Origin: an uncultured Eubacteriales bacterium
Lineage (GTDB): Bacteria > Bacillota > Clostridia > Oscillospirales > CAG-272
Direction: 5' to 3'
DNA length: 64,000 nt
Assembly (NCBI GenBank): GCA_958352145.1
Contig: CATWNM010000006.1
Span: 6,989-70,988 of the forward strand
In this document: piece after piece, positions 23,586 to 33,682 of the stretch
How positions within the stretch are numbered: the first letter of the stretch is position 1
Layout of the letters: each line of letters starts with the position of its first letter
Translations under genes and position numbers: made by a program
Notes under the pieces: generated by a model
The model's input: the letters and a program-made list of their open reading frames with translations, nothing else
What the model was told of the DNA's origin: nothing
Databases searched by the model: none

Positions 23586-25469
23586 TCAGCGAAGCGACAG
23601 GTAGTCGCAAAGCTCGGTCTCTGGAAAATAGAGCGCAAGGATCTGTTCGGCCGTTGCGCCGGCCACAGCCAAATCGAGCGTGCCGTACTGGCTGATGCCG
23701 ACACCGTGCCCCCAGCCTTTTCCGACGAACAGAAAATTCTCGCTGTCCTCAGCCACGGCAACCTCCGTGCGGCGGCGAAGAATCACGCCGGGAACGTCAT
23801 CCACACTGGCATACACTTCGCTTGCGCCGGTCGCCACATAGGCCTCGTCATAGCGAATCCGGTTCACCCCGTCTGCGCTCTGCACGTAAAACCGTTTCGA
23901 CTCCATCTCCGAAAGGCCGAGCGCGTGCAGCACTTTGTTCGTCATTTCGGAAAGCGGAGAATAGGTGCCGGTGGTAAAACTGAACGGACTGTCCATATGG
24001 ATGCTCTGCACTTCGTCATAACTGTATTCTACAGCCCCCTGCCCGACCACAAAATTTGCGCTTTTCACGTATTTTGAAATACTGGTGCGCACTTTGTCGC
24101 ACCGTGTGATGGTGCATTCGTTCCCATCCGAGTCGGTATACGTGATCGAATACACATAGGGACTGTCTCCTGAAAACGAATCGATCCGGATATCCGTGAT
24201 TCGCCGGCCAGTCAGTTCTTCATATCCCTTGCCGCGCAGATAATCCGCCAGTTCCTCGCCGCTCACCTCCGTGATCCAAAGCCCGTTGTTATATTCCGAA
24301 TATTTTTCCCACGGCGTTTTGACAGAAGTCAGGTACTCCGAGCCGTCGCCGCCCCACGTATCCTTGGCGCTGACCGTATAGCCCCCGGTCGAAGAGGAGT
24401 AATAAATCTCGGCGATCTTTCCATCCACAGCCAAAACAAGTCCCTTGGTGCTTTCCACAGCGTCGAACACGCTGTCGTTTGCGCTGGTAATGCCGCGATA
24501 CACCTGGCAATGCGTCGTATTGCACAGATCGAATCCATAGGACGAGTGCCGGTACTTATTTTTCGCCGTGTAGCTCCGCACCGTGACCGAAAAGGCGCGA
24601 AGCGCCTCAAAATCCCAGTTTGGATTGATTTCATAAGGGACGACGCCGGCGATATAATCCTCCATGCCGAGCATATTGACAAGCTGAACGCCGTCGGTAT
24701 CCTGCGTTTTATAACGCGAATATACAAATACGCCATCATAAAGCCGGTTTGCAGGCGTCTTCAAATACTGTTTTTCCCCTCTGCGCGGCAAAGCCGTAAG
24801 ACCAAGGCTCGAATCGCCGCCGCAATCGTATTCGAAGAGAATCTCATCCGTTTCCGGATCCACGACCGACACGCCCGTATCGGACGGAAGCGCAGCCACA
24901 AGCGTGATCTCTTCTTTCAGATTTGGGATGGTCGCCGCATGCTCGGCCACGCCGGCGCGCGCGGCAAAATTGCCAATACGCACCTTATACACGCCGCCGA
25001 TATACGCAAGGAAAGGCTGCATATCGCTGTCTTCGTCCGCAAGCTTTTCAAGGACGGTGTCCAGCATCTCCTGCGCATCCTCCAGCGTATCAAAATCCTC
25101 ATACACTTCCAGATGATAGCCGCCGACGGCGCATGATTTGTTTCCACTTAAAATAGAATAGGTGTACGCCGATTTTGAAAGACTGTCGTCGCACACCACT
25201 GAAATTTTGGGAACTTCGATCGTATAAATTTCACGAAAGGAGCGCACAGCACCGGTGATGGTCTCCTGAACGGCAAATCCAACGGTGCTGACCGTCTCGA
25301 AGCCGACGGTCACATCACTGCCGTACATAAGTCCGACAGTGATGTAATCCGGCTCGCTCTCCTCGGCGCTTGCCGCAAACAGATTGGCTAAAAGAACATA
25401 CGCGCAGCTGCCAACCATTAAAACGACCAGCACCCAGGTGATGATTCTGATCCAGAGTTTTCTTTTCAT
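23586..25469 (-). CDS. spoIID: SpoIID/LytB-domain protein
   Basis: 627 residues from the second codon ATG (25469), eight bases after GGGAGG. One N-terminal membrane helix (residues 8-30). Residues 100-220 form a repeated-domain region (SPOR-like character). The SpoIID domain is in the middle (NMLGMEDYIAGVVPYEINPNW, ALRAFSVTVRSYT, THCQVYRGI) and ends with GKGWGHGVGISQYG. SpoIID is a lytic transglycosylase that acts on denuded glycan during engulfment. The protein is about 1.8 times longer than Bacillus SpoIID (343 aa), so it may be a LytB-type or extended homologue. It suggests, but does not prove, sporulation. Confidence 0.88.
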   Translation of the reverse strand: MKRKLWIRIITWVLVVLMVGSCAYVLLANLFAASAEESEPDYITVGLMYGSDVTVGFETVSTVGFAVQETITGAVRSFREIYTIEVPKISVVCDDSLSKSAYTYSILSGNKSCAVGGYHLEVYEDFDTLEDAQEMLDTVLEKLADEDSDMQPFLAYIGGVYKVRIGNFAARAGVAEHAATIPNLKEEITLVAALPSDTGVSVVDPETDEILFEYDCGGDSSLGLTALPRRGEKQYLKTPANRLYDGVFVYSRYKTQDTDGVQLVNMLGMEDYIAGVVPYEINPNWDFEALRAFSVTVRSYTAKNKYRHSSYGFDLCNTTHCQVYRGITSANDSVFDAVESTKGLVLAVDGKIAEIYYSSSTGGYTVSAKDTWGGDGSEYLTSVKTPWEKYSEYNNGLWITEVSGEELADYLRGKGYEELTGRRITDIRIDSFSGDSPYVYSITYTDSDGNECTITRCDKVRTSISKYVKSANFVVGQGAVEYSYDEVQSIHMDSPFSFTTGTYSPLSEMTNKVLHALGLSEMESKRFYVQSADGVNRIRYDEAYVATGASEVYASVDDVPGVILRRRTEVAVAEDSENFLFVGKGWGHGVGISQYGTLDLAVAGATAEQILALYFPETELCDYLSLR

Positions 25470-25501
25470 CACGGCATCCTCCCTTCTCGGTTTTGCTTTG
25501 T

Positions 25502-26185
25502 TTATTCGTCCGTCGGCTCGCCGTCGCCCGGCATTTCATTGGGCGCGCTCGTATCATCAGACAAAGCGGTTTCGTTCGTACTTTCCGGTTCTTTGCCGGA
25601 GTTTTCGTCCGGCGTTTCGATACGGTACTCGCCGCGGACCATGAGCCATGCGCCGCCTTCTCCGACAACGATGCCGCGGCCGTCGTCCCGCGGAATCAAA
25701 ATGGTATGGTTGTTCGGAACCGCCTCTTCGTTATAGAGTTCGCGGCCGTCGGTCGTGTCTGACAGCCCCTGCTCCTCAAACCGGACCGTAAACGGAGACA
25801 CGACATGAGAAGCGCCTGAACGCACGATCACCTCACAGGCGTTGACCGAGGCATACAAAATCTGCCCAGCCTGCATCTGTACGACCGCAAAGCGCGCGCC
25901 GGTACTGACCGTTCCTTCGGGAAAAACCGGCAGCGGATCGGTCTGCTCCGGCGGATCGGTCTGAGCAGGTTCGGTCGTGACAACGATGTCGCCGATATCT
26001 TCCCCGTTTTCATGCCGCAGAATCAGTTCCTTGATCTGCGGAAGCAGCACTTCGTTGATATAACTCAGAGAGATCAAGGGATCGTCCGCAGAAGAATACG
26101 CTTGATCGGCGTAAATATAAAAAGCGCCAAACGCCAGCGCACAGGCAAGCGACGCGCAGGCAATCGTTTTTATGTACTTTCTCAT
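25502..26185 (-). CDS. Secreted or anchored protein of unknown function next to spoIID
   Basis: 227 residues. An N-terminal hydrophobic helix (residues 7-26) could be a signal anchor. Residues 27-70 are helical, then comes a Thr/Pro/Asp linker, then a beta-rich middle domain (GARFAVVQMQAGQILYASVNACEVIVRSGASHVVSPF; IVVGEGGAWLMVRGEY), and a disordered acidic tail of about 40 residues. It lies 30 bases upstream of spoIID on the same strand and may be co-expressed. I do not recognise a family. Confidence 0.65.
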   Translation of the reverse strand: MRKYIKTIACASLACALAFGAFYIYADQAYSSADDPLISLSYINEVLLPQIKELILRHENGEDIGDIVVTTEPAQTDPPEQTDPLPVFPEGTVSTGARFAVVQMQAGQILYASVNACEVIVRSGASHVVSPFTVRFEEQGLSDTTDGRELYNEEAVPNNHTILIPRDDGRGIVVGEGGAWLMVRGEYRIETPDENSGKEPESTNETALSDDTSAPNEMPGDGEPTDE

Positions 26186-26340
26186 CTTATTTTACCCCAC
26201 ATACCGGTCGAAAAACGTCATTATACAACGATTATACAATATCTGAAGGCAAAAAGAAAGTGCTTTTATGAAATTTGCGGAGTAAATTTCTGCCCGCAGA
26301 CACAAATTTTACTCCGCAGCCGAAAAACGAAAGCCGCCGC

Positions 26341-27540
26341 TTACTCGTCGATGCCAAAATCACTGCCGAGCGCGCCGCCGCTTTTGATCGAATCCTGCCC
26401 GAATTTTTTTCGGATATCGTCCATAGCGCGTTCTCGCCGGCCGTCTTTTTCCGCGTCATGCTCATTTTGAAAAAAACCGATTTGTTCGGCGGTATCTTCG
26501 GGCAAAAGCCCGGTTCCGGTCACGGTAATCGAACGAACGCCGATCCGAGGATTGAAATTTTCCCGGAGCATCCCGGCCGCCGCTTCGCGCAGCTGCCGCG
26601 CAAGCTGCGTCGGCGCGCATAACTGCTTCTGCCGCTGCGAAACGACAAAATTTTTATCCTTGATCGAAAGCTGCACCGTCGTACATTTGACCTTTTTCTG
26701 CCGCATTCTGGCAGCGGCAAGGTCGCAGACCGCATCCAGTCCGGCAAGCAGTTCGTCCATACCGTACAGATCCCGGGAAAACGTGATGCCGTTGCCTACA
26801 CTTTTCACGGCGCGCTTCTCATAATAACTGCGCACCGGCTCGTCGTCCCGGCCGTTGGCGCGTTCCCAGAGCAAAAGACCCGGCCGTCCCAGCTTATAGC
26901 TTAAAAAATCCGGGCTGGTGCGCGCCAAGTCGCCGATCGTCCGGATGCGCATATCGAAAAGCGCCTGTCTTGCGCTCCGGCCGACGTAAAGCAGCGCCTC
27001 CACCGGCAAAGGCCAGACCATCTCCTCAAAATGCGCGCGGTCGATCACGCTGACGGCATCCGGTTTTTTCAAATCGCTGCCGAGCTTTGCGATCGTCTTA
27101 TTAAAAGAAACCCCGATCGATACCGTAAGCCCGGTCTCGCGCCGTATACGCTGGCGTAAACATTCCGCAATCGTCTCGCCGCTGCCGAAAAGCCGCCCTG
27201 AGCCGGTCACATCCAGCCAGGATTCATCGATACCGAACGGCTCTACAAGATCGGTATATTCCGCATAAATGGCGTTGATCTCCCGGCTGTACCGCATATA
27301 CAGGTCGCGGTGCGGGCGCACCAACACAAGCGTGGGGCACTTCTGCCGCGCGCTCCATATCGTCTCCGCGGTAACGACGCCAAAACGCTTCGCCCGCTCA
27401 TTTTTAGCCAGAATAATACCGTGCCGCTTATCCGGATCGCCGCAAACCGCCATAGGCACGCCGGCAAGCGAGGGATTCAGCACCGTCTCAACCGAAGCGT
27501 AAAATGCATTGAGATCGGAATGCAGAATCACCCGGTCCAC
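26341..27540 (-). CDS. dinB: DNA polymerase IV (Y-family)
   Basis: 399 residues. It does translesion synthesis without proofreading. Palm motifs are HSDLNAFYASVE (first acidic residue) and EPFGIDESWLDVTGS (second pair). A helix-hairpin-helix (IRTIGDLARTSP) and the little-finger domain follow to about residue 350. The C-terminus is an acidic tail instead of a clear beta-clamp motif; PEDTAEQIGFF (near residue 355) may serve as one. It is four bases downstream of tadA, so the two are one operon. Confidence 0.93.
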   Translation of the reverse strand: MDRVILHSDLNAFYASVETVLNPSLAGVPMAVCGDPDKRHGIILAKNERAKRFGVVTAETIWSARQKCPTLVLVRPHRDLYMRYSREINAIYAEYTDLVEPFGIDESWLDVTGSGRLFGSGETIAECLRQRIRRETGLTVSIGVSFNKTIAKLGSDLKKPDAVSVIDRAHFEEMVWPLPVEALLYVGRSARQALFDMRIRTIGDLARTSPDFLSYKLGRPGLLLWERANGRDDEPVRSYYEKRAVKSVGNGITFSRDLYGMDELLAGLDAVCDLAAARMRQKKVKCTTVQLSIKDKNFVVSQRQKQLCAPTQLARQLREAAAGMLRENFNPRIGVRSITVTGTGLLPEDTAEQIGFFQNEHDAEKDGRRERAMDDIRKKFGQDSIKSGGALGSDFGIDE

Positions 27541-27543
27541 CGT

Positions 27544-28014
27544 TTATTCCTCCCGCCTCGTCCGAAAGAATTCCTGCAAAAGCTGCACGCATTCTTCCTC
27601 TAAAACGCCGCCCCCAAGCTGCACCTTATGATTCAGGGGAAACTCATTCAAGTTCAGCACCGTGCCAAACGCACCGGCGCGCCGGTCAAACGCGCCGTAC
27701 ACCACGCGCGCCATGCGCGCGTTCACCGCTGCGCCCGCGCACATCGGACAGGGCTCCAGCGTCACATACATTGTGCATTCAGGCAGCCGCCATCCGCCGA
27801 GCGCATGGCCGGCAAGCTCAATCGCAGTAGCCTCCGCGTGGCGCAACGCGCTCTTCTCTTTTTCGCGCGTATTATGCGCGCGGGCAATAATCACGCCGTC
27901 ATGAACGATCACCGCGCCGACGGGCACCTCGCCCTCATCCAAAGCCGCCTGCGCTTCAAGCAGAGCCTCGCGCATAAAATCCACATCAATTTTATATTGT
28001 TCAGAATAATCCAT
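27544..28014 (-). CDS. tadA: tRNA-specific adenosine deaminase
   Basis: 156 residues from ATG 28014, after GAGGAATTAT; a longer frame lacks a ribosome site. It makes inosine at position 34 of tRNA-Arg(ACG). The zinc site is HAEATAIELA (His and catalytic Glu) and PCPMCAGA (two Cys). The fold is a standard cytidine-deaminase domain. It is located between the CPBP protease gene (eight bases upstream) and dinB. Confidence 0.94.
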   Translation of the reverse strand: MDYSEQYKIDVDFMREALLEAQAALDEGEVPVGAVIVHDGVIIARAHNTREKEKSALRHAEATAIELAGHALGGWRLPECTMYVTLEPCPMCAGAAVNARMARVVYGAFDRRAGAFGTVLNLNEFPLNHKVQLGGGVLEEECVQLLQEFFRTRREE

Positions 28015-28022
28015 ATAATTCC

Positions 28023-28838
28023 TCATAAAAACAGAGCCGCAAAAGACACTGCGGCGCTGATCGACACAAATATCCAAAAAGCCGGCGGCAAAGACGCAGC
28101 CAGCCGCTCCTCAGGGAGTCCGGCAAGCAGCGCGCGCATATCCTGAAAGATCGGTTCTCTGCGCAGCGCGCCCAGACAAACGAGAAAAACAGCCAAAAAC
28201 GCCGCGGCAAACACGCACGAAACCGAAAAACCATATACATAAGATAAAAGCAGCGCGCAAAAATTATTTAAAAAATGAAACAGCATCCCTATATACACGC
28301 ACTCGGTTAAAAATACCAGCGCGCTGAGCAAAATGCCGGCAAATACCGTATACAGCAACTTTGAAAGACTCAGATGCATCAGACCAAACATCAAACCGCA
28401 AAGAAAAACGCCGGCGCCGCCAAGCGGGGAAAGCGCGCCGAGAACGCCGCAGCGCAGGAGCAGTTCCTCAAACAGCGCAGGAAGCACGCAGGAAAAAACG
28501 AAAGCATACAGAAAATTTTCTCCATCCGGCGGCGCGGCGCTGCCTGCAGTACCGGCCAAGCGCGCCAAAAGCGCGCCGAGAAAGGACAAAAGCGCGCAGC
28601 CGCTGACAAATAAGCAGAAAAAAAGCGCATACTGACGCCGTCCATAGCGAGACAAACCGCAGTTCCGCACGCCGTACGGCCTGTACCGCCCGCCAAACGC
28701 ACAGAGCGAAAAGATGCATCCTGCCATGGAGAAAAAATCAATCCACCGAGGCGCAAACAACGCCGAAAACAGATAAAACGCCATCCAAAGCAGCATCATT
28801 TGAGACGCGGTGCGCACCGCATTTTTTGTTTCCAACAC
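28023..28838 (-). CDS. CPBP-family intramembrane glutamic protease
   Basis: 271 residues with about eight membrane helices. The Abi/CPBP motifs are present: FEELLLRCGVLG (paired Glu and Arg), FGLMHLSLSK (His) and FHFLNNF (second His and Asn). Homologues are Rce1-like proteases, some linked to bacteriocin immunity. Here it heads a tadA-dinB transcript with no bacteriocin gene nearby, so the substrate is unknown. Confidence 0.88.
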   Translation of the reverse strand: MLETKNAVRTASQMMLLWMAFYLFSALFAPRWIDFFSMAGCIFSLCAFGGRYRPYGVRNCGLSRYGRRQYALFFCLFVSGCALLSFLGALLARLAGTAGSAAPPDGENFLYAFVFSCVLPALFEELLLRCGVLGALSPLGGAGVFLCGLMFGLMHLSLSKLLYTVFAGILLSALVFLTECVYIGMLFHFLNNFCALLLSYVYGFSVSCVFAAAFLAVFLVCLGALRREPIFQDMRALLAGLPEERLAASLPPAFWIFVSISAAVSFAALFL

Positions 28839-28893
28839 GCCGCCTCCAAATGCGTATCCAACGAAACCGCGCAGATACGGCTATGATAAATAG

Positions 28894-28920
28894 ATCAGCC
28901 ACCCGGCACGGGTGGCTGAT
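28894..28920. terminator. Hairpin between the sugar-ABC ATPase gene and the CPBP gene
   Basis: ATCAGCCACCC and GGGTGGCTGAT pair perfectly around a five-base loop. It is a likely terminator for the ATPase gene on the minus strand, although the T-run is weak (CTATTTATC). Confidence 0.55.
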
Positions 28921-29076
28921 AGAATCTGTCGAAAAGCGAAAATTCCTGGCAAAAACCACACGAGCGCTCGATCTGCGCTCGAAAGAGCGCCCGCGCGGTG
29001 CAAATACGGCAATACAGCGGCGTATATTCGCCTTGCCCGCGAGATGTTTATTCTATTCCGACCTCAGCCGCCTGAA

Positions 29077-30189
29077 TCAGTGCAGAATCGCGCGTTCGGT
29101 CTCCTTATCAAACAAATGAATTCTAGCAGCGTCCAGCGCGACCTTGATCGTGTCGCCGGCTCTGGCCTGACTGCGCGAAGAGACGCGCGCAATCAGCTTC
29201 TGTTCGCCGGTCGCAAGGTACAGATAAATTTCCGCGCCCATAAGCTCGGTCACGTCCACATACGTCTCGATGACGCTCTCCGCCATGCTGGAAAGATACA
29301 TCGGTTCGTCGTGCACGCACTCGGGACGAAGCCCAGCAATGACCTCCTTGCCGATATACTCGGCAAGCGCGGGATTCGAAGCTTTTTCAGCCGGCAGCTT
29401 GATACGGTTCTCGCCGAAGACAAGGAAAACATCCTCGCCTTTCTTTTCCAGCGTGCCGTCGATAAAATTCATCTGCGGCGTACCGATAAAGCCCGCTACA
29501 AAGACGTTGCACGGATTATCATAGAGATTTTGCGGCGTATCCACCTGCTGGATCAGACCGTCTTTCATAACGACGATACGGGAAGCCATCGTCATAGCCT
29601 CAACCTGGTCGTGCGTGACGTAAATAAACGTAGTGCCGACTCTCTGATGAATCTTGGTAAGCTCGGTTCTCATCTGCGCGCGGAGCTTTGCGTCAAGGTT
29701 AGACAAAGGCTCATCGAGCAGGAACACCTTCGGATGCCGGACGATCGCGCGGCCGAGCGCCACACGCTGTTTCTGACCGCCGGACAAGGCCTTCGGCTTT
29801 CTGTCGAGCAGATGCGCGATATCCAAAATACGAGCCGCCTCTTCCACCCGGCGCTTGATTTCCTCTTTCGGCGTCTTGCGAAGCTTCAAGCCGAACGCCA
29901 TGTTTTCAAACACGGTCATGTGCGGATACAATGCATAGTTCTGGAACACCATCGCGATGTCCCGGTCCTTCGGCGCCACGTCGTTGACGAGTCTGTCCTC
30001 AATAAAGAGTTCGCCCTCGGTGATCTCCTCAAGTCCGGCGATCATACGGAGCGTAGTCGATTTTCCGCAGCCGGAAGGGCCGACGAAAATCAGGAACTCC
30101 TTATCTTTGATTTCCAAATTAAAATCAGAAACCGCAAGTACGCCGCCGGGATATTTTTTATAAATGTGCCTGAGTGATAAGCTTGCCAT
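29077..30189 (-). CDS. Sugar ABC transporter ATPase (MsmK/UgpC/MalK type)
   Basis: 370 residues from ATG 30189 (after GGGAGGAAACTCG). Walker A is GPSGCGKST, the signature is [15 protein letters not shown], Walker B is [12 protein letters not shown] and the H-loop is [12 protein letters not shown]-terminal TOBE/regulatory region starts at residue 235. It is alone, without permeases or binding protein, as expected for a shared MsmK-type ATPase that powers several CUT1 sugar transporters. Confidence 0.93.
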   Translation of the reverse strand: MASLSLRHIYKKYPGGVLAVSDFNLEIKDKEFLIFVGPSGCGKSTTLRMIAGLEEITEGELFIEDRLVNDVAPKDRDIAMVFQNYALYPHMTVFENMAFGLKLRKTPKEEIKRRVEEAARILDIAHLLDRKPKALSGGQKQRVALGRAIVRHPKVFLLDEPLSNLDAKLRAQMRTELTKIHQRVGTTFIYVTHDQVEAMTMASRIVVMKDGLIQQVDTPQNLYDNPCNVFVAGFIGTPQMNFIDGTLEKKGEDVFLVFGENRIKLPAEKASNPALAEYIGKEVIAGLRPECVHDEPMYLSSMAESVIETYVDVTELMGAEIYLYLATGEQKLIARVSSRSQARAGDTIKVALDAARIHLFDKETERAILH

Positions 30190-30392
30190 CGAGTTTCCTC
30201 CCAATATTTTTGCCTGCTGTGAAAAGCAAATTTTATGTACTTATTATAACAGGCCGGACGAAAAAAAGAAAGAGGGGAAATTCCCAAACTTTAAGAAACG
30301 TCTTTGTGCAAATTGAACATACGTTTTTTGCCTATACACGCATTCATGTGTTTTTTACGTGAATTTATTTTAATTTATTAAAATATCAAGTT

Positions 30393-32555
30393 TTATACCT
30401 GATTTTTCCTGCGCATGCTCAGGCCAATACGGCGCTTCTGCGGATCTACGCTCTGGACAAAGACATGCACGACATCGCCCACGGCCAGCGCTTCGCTGGG
30501 ATGACGGATATAGCGGTCTGCGATCTCGGAAATATGCAAAAGCCCATCCTGATGCACGCCGATATCCACAAACGCGCCGAAATCCACCACATTGCGCACG
30601 GTGCCGGTCAGTTCCATCCCCACACGCAAATCCTCAAAACGTAGGACGTCCGCGCGGAGCGTGGGCGGCGGCAGCGCGTCCCGCACGTCCCGGCCGGGCT
30701 TTTCCAATTCACTGCAAATATCGAGCAATGTCGGCGTTCCGACGCCAAGCTTTTCGGCGACCGCCTCCGCGCCTTTGGCCGAAACCCGGGCGCAGAGACC
30801 CGACAACCGCCCAGCCCGCACATCCGCCTCCGTACAGCCAAACAGTTCAAGCAAACGGCGCGCCGGGGCATACGACTCCGGGTGTACGCCCGTGCAGTCG
30901 AGAATTTCCTGTCCGCCGCTGACGCGCAGAAAACCTGCGCACTGTTCAAACACCCGATCGCTCAGCCGCGGAACCTGTTTTAATTCCTCGCGGCTGCCAA
31001 ACGCGCCGTGCGCCTCTCGATACCGCACGATATTCTTTGCGCAGGCCGCGCCTACGCCCGCGACATAGGAAAGCAGCGGCCACGAAGCGGTATTCAGTTC
31101 AACACCGACGCTGTTCACACAATCCTCCACCACGCCGCCGAGCGCTGCATCCAGCCGCTGCGGCTTCATATCGTGCTGATACTGCCCAACGCCGATCGAG
31201 CGCGGCTCGATTTTAACGAGTTCGGCCAGGGGGTCGATCAGGCGGCGTGCGATCGAAACCGCGCTGCGCTCGGTCACGTCAAAATCCGGGAATTCCTCCG
31301 CGCCAAGCGGCGACGCGGAATAGACCGACGCGCCCGCCTCGCTGACGATCACATACTTGACGTCGTTTGAAAGCGTCCGGATCGTATCGGCGACAAACTG
31401 CTCGCTCTCGCGCGAAGCGGTTCCGTTGCCGATGGCGATCACATCCACATGGTGCCGGCGTATCAGATCGGACAGCGTCTTTCGGCTCTGCGCAATCTTT
31501 TCGTGCGGCTGTGTAGGATAAATCACAGCGGTCTCGAGCACGCGCCCAGTCGGATCCACAACCGCCAGCTTGCAGCCAGTGCGGTAGCCCGGATCAAATC
31601 CGAGCACAACCCGCCCGCGCACGGGCGGCTGCATCAAAAGTCCGCGAAGATTCTGAGAAAACACGCCGATTGCCCCCTCGCTCGCTTCATCAAACAGGCT
31701 GTTTCGAATCTCACGCTCGATCGCGGGCGCAATCAGCCGCTTATACGCATCCTGGATCGTCCGGCGCAGATAGGGCGCGGCGGCGCTTTCCGGATGCGGG
31801 ATCAGTTCGCGCTCAAGATAAGCGTATACATTGTCCTCGGGAACACATACGTCTACTTTGAGAATTCCCTCGCGCTCGCCGCGGCAAAGCGCAAGATACC
31901 GGTGCGGCCGGATTTTCGCGATCGGCTCACGGTAATCATAATACTGCGCGTACACGGATTCCGCTTCAACGGCCGCGCAGGAAACGATCTCGCCAAGCCG
32001 CATGCTGCCCTCGCGGATCGCTTTGCGATACTTTGCATTCTGTGCGATTTCCTCGGCAATGATGTCGAGCGCGCCCGCAATCGCGCTTTCCGCATCGGGC
32101 ACTTCCCGCTCTGCGCTGACAAACCGCGCGGCCGCCGCATCCAGCGGCGGATCATACGAGGGTTCGCAGGCAAAGATCATCAGCGCCAAATCCTCAAGCC
32201 CACGCGCTCTGGCCGCCGAAGCGCGCGTTTTTCGCTTTGGGCGAAAAGGCAGATATACGTCCTCCAGTTCGCTCTGCGTCCGCGCTGCGTCCAGCGCACG
32301 GCACACCTCGGCAGTCAGTTTGTCCTGCGCGCCGATAGCCGCGCGAATCTCCTCCCGGCGCGCTTCAAAGCGGCGCAGATATTCCAAACGTTCGGCAAAC
32401 GCGCGCAGCGCAACGTCCGAAAGATTGCCGGTCGCTTCCTTGCGGTAGCGCGCGATAAACGGAATGGTATTCCCCTCGTCGAGCAGCGCCGCCGCGCGCT
32501 CCGCCTGCCACCGCTCGATGTTCAGTTCCTCACACAGCGTCTCCAAAATGTCCAT
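30393..32555 (-). CDS. tex: Tex-family RNA-binding protein
   Basis: 720 residues from ATG 32555 (TTGGAGAATAAAA in front); the nine-codon longer frame has no site. Domains in order: N-terminal helical Tex domain (NTIPFIARYRKEATGNL), YqgF-like RNase H fold (VVLGFDPGYRTGCKLAVVD), helix-hairpin-helix pairs (LLSYVAGVGAACAKNIV; LKQVPRLSDRVFEQCAGFLR) and a C-terminal S1 domain (VGMELTGTVRNVVDFGAFVDIGVHQDGLLHISE). Tex binds nucleic acids and affects transcription. It is on its own transcript. Confidence 0.95.
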   Translation of the reverse strand: MDILETLCEELNIERWQAERAAALLDEGNTIPFIARYRKEATGNLSDVALRAFAERLEYLRRFEARREEIRAAIGAQDKLTAEVCRALDAARTQSELEDVYLPFRPKRKTRASAARARGLEDLALMIFACEPSYDPPLDAAAARFVSAEREVPDAESAIAGALDIIAEEIAQNAKYRKAIREGSMRLGEIVSCAAVEAESVYAQYYDYREPIAKIRPHRYLALCRGEREGILKVDVCVPEDNVYAYLERELIPHPESAAAPYLRRTIQDAYKRLIAPAIEREIRNSLFDEASEGAIGVFSQNLRGLLMQPPVRGRVVLGFDPGYRTGCKLAVVDPTGRVLETAVIYPTQPHEKIAQSRKTLSDLIRRHHVDVIAIGNGTASRESEQFVADTIRTLSNDVKYVIVSEAGASVYSASPLGAEEFPDFDVTERSAVSIARRLIDPLAELVKIEPRSIGVGQYQHDMKPQRLDAALGGVVEDCVNSVGVELNTASWPLLSYVAGVGAACAKNIVRYREAHGAFGSREELKQVPRLSDRVFEQCAGFLRVSGGQEILDCTGVHPESYAPARRLLELFGCTEADVRAGRLSGLCARVSAKGAEAVAEKLGVGTPTLLDICSELEKPGRDVRDALPPPTLRADVLRFEDLRVGMELTGTVRNVVDFGAFVDIGVHQDGLLHISEIADRYIRHPSEALAVGDVVHVFVQSVDPQKRRIGLSMRRKNQV

Positions 32556-32606
32556 TTTTATTCTCCAATTCTCCCGCTTCAAAATCGCAGATCTAAATAA
32601 ATATTG

Positions 32607-32634
32607 TAAAAAAGACGGCTCCGCCGGCTTTTTT
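32607..32634. terminator. Bidirectional terminator between rsuA and tex
   Basis: AAAAAAG-CGGC-TCC-GCCG-CTTTTTT forms a short stem with A and T tracts on both sides. A similar sequence, CGGCTCCGCCG with TTTTTTAC, recurs at 35569-35588 after rarA. Confidence 0.65.
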
Positions 32635-32725
32635 ACTCCTTACAAGGCCGCGAGTGCCTGTAAGGCGCGAGGCGCGAGCGTACGGCCTCCTCCCACTTCA
32701 AAATCAAAGATTTTGAAGTGCTCAC

Positions 32726-33421
32726 TTAATGCGCTTCCAGCGCGTGAATTTCTTCCTCGGTCAGATACCGCCACTGTCCGCGCGAAAGCCCGTCGAGCGT
32801 GAGGGCATCAAAACGGACGCGCTCCAGATACAAAATCCGGTTGCCGCGCGCCTCGAACATCCGCCGGATCTGATGATATTTCCCCTCAGAAAGGATCATG
32901 CGCCCCGTCACGCCGTCAGTGACCGTAACCTTACAGGGTTTTGTCCGGTATCCGCCGATGTCTACGCCCGTGCGCAGCGCCTCGAGATCCTCCGGCGTCA
33001 GCGGATTTGCCGAAACAAAAGCATACTCTTTTTCAACATGCCGTTTCGGCGAAAGCAGCCGGTGGGCGAGCGGGCCGTTGTTGGTCAGCAGAACCAGTCC
33101 GAGCGTATATTTATCCAGCCGGCCGCAGGGAAAAAGATCGAATTTCCGCACCTCGGGCGGCAAAAGCTCAAGCACGATGCGCTCCCTTGCATCCTCAGTG
33201 GCGCATACCACGCCCTCCGGCTTATTCAAAAGCACGTATGTAAACCGGCGATACAGCACCGGTTCGCCGCAAAAGACGACCCGGCTGCGTTCAGGATCCA
33301 CCGGAGTGTCTGCGCGGCGCACGACCTCGCCGTCCAGCCAAACGGCGCCGCGGCGAATGGCCGCGGCGCTCTCCCGCCGGGTTGCGACCCTGCATTCGGA
33401 CAGAAATTTATCAATTCTCAT
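32726..33421 (-). CDS. rsuA: Ribosomal small-subunit pseudouridine synthase
   Basis: 231 residues from ATG 33421, after GAGGAAAACG. An S4 domain is at 1-60 (MRIDKFLSECRVATRRESAAAIRRG), and the RsuA/RluB-type catalytic domain has the catalytic Asp in PCGRLDKYTLGLVLLTN. It also has KEYAFV and SEGKYHQIRRMF. It makes pseudouridine in rRNA, probably position 516 of 16S RNA. It follows a small membrane ORF by eight bases. Confidence 0.92.
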   Translation of the reverse strand: MRIDKFLSECRVATRRESAAAIRRGAVWLDGEVVRRADTPVDPERSRVVFCGEPVLYRRFTYVLLNKPEGVVCATEDARERIVLELLPPEVRKFDLFPCGRLDKYTLGLVLLTNNGPLAHRLLSPKRHVEKEYAFVSANPLTPEDLEALRTGVDIGGYRTKPCKVTVTDGVTGRMILSEGKYHQIRRMFEARGNRILYLERVRFDALTLDGLSRGQWRYLTEEEIHALEAH

Positions 33422-33429
33422 CGTTTTCC

Positions 33430-33588
33430 TCAAAACCAGAATACGCCGCCGAAACAAAACGCAAACACAGAAAGCAAAATCACGCAGACCGTAAGTCCTA
33501 CGGCAAAACCGCAGAAAAAAAGTTTCTTGTTCATGATTTTTGCAGATCCGGCAAGCAAAATTAGTATTCGCATAAAGCGGCGTTTCAT
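33430..33588 (-). CDS. Possible small membrane protein upstream of rsuA
   Basis: 52 codons from ATG 33588, or 34 from the second ATG. Residues 20-52 are strongly hydrophobic (KKLFFCGFAVGLTVCVILL, then SVFAFCFGGVFWF), so one membrane helix is likely. A TATACT box lies four bases before the first ATG and no ribosome site is visible, which would require leaderless translation or a later start. It ends eight bases before rsuA. No family is known to me. Confidence 0.35.
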   Translation of the reverse strand: MKRRFMRILILLAGSAKIMNKKLFFCGFAVGLTVCVILLSVFAFCFGGVFWF

Positions 33589-33682
33589 GTACAGTATAAA
33601 AAGCTATCAAAAATATTTATAATATTTATAAATATAAACGAAATAAACGAACTTCGAAACGTCCAGGCACGTTTTGCCGCTT

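Noticed and set aside
28912..30177. Plus-strand ORF of 421 codons opposite the sugar ATPase
   Set aside because: Antisense shadow; the minus-strand gene has all ABC motifs.
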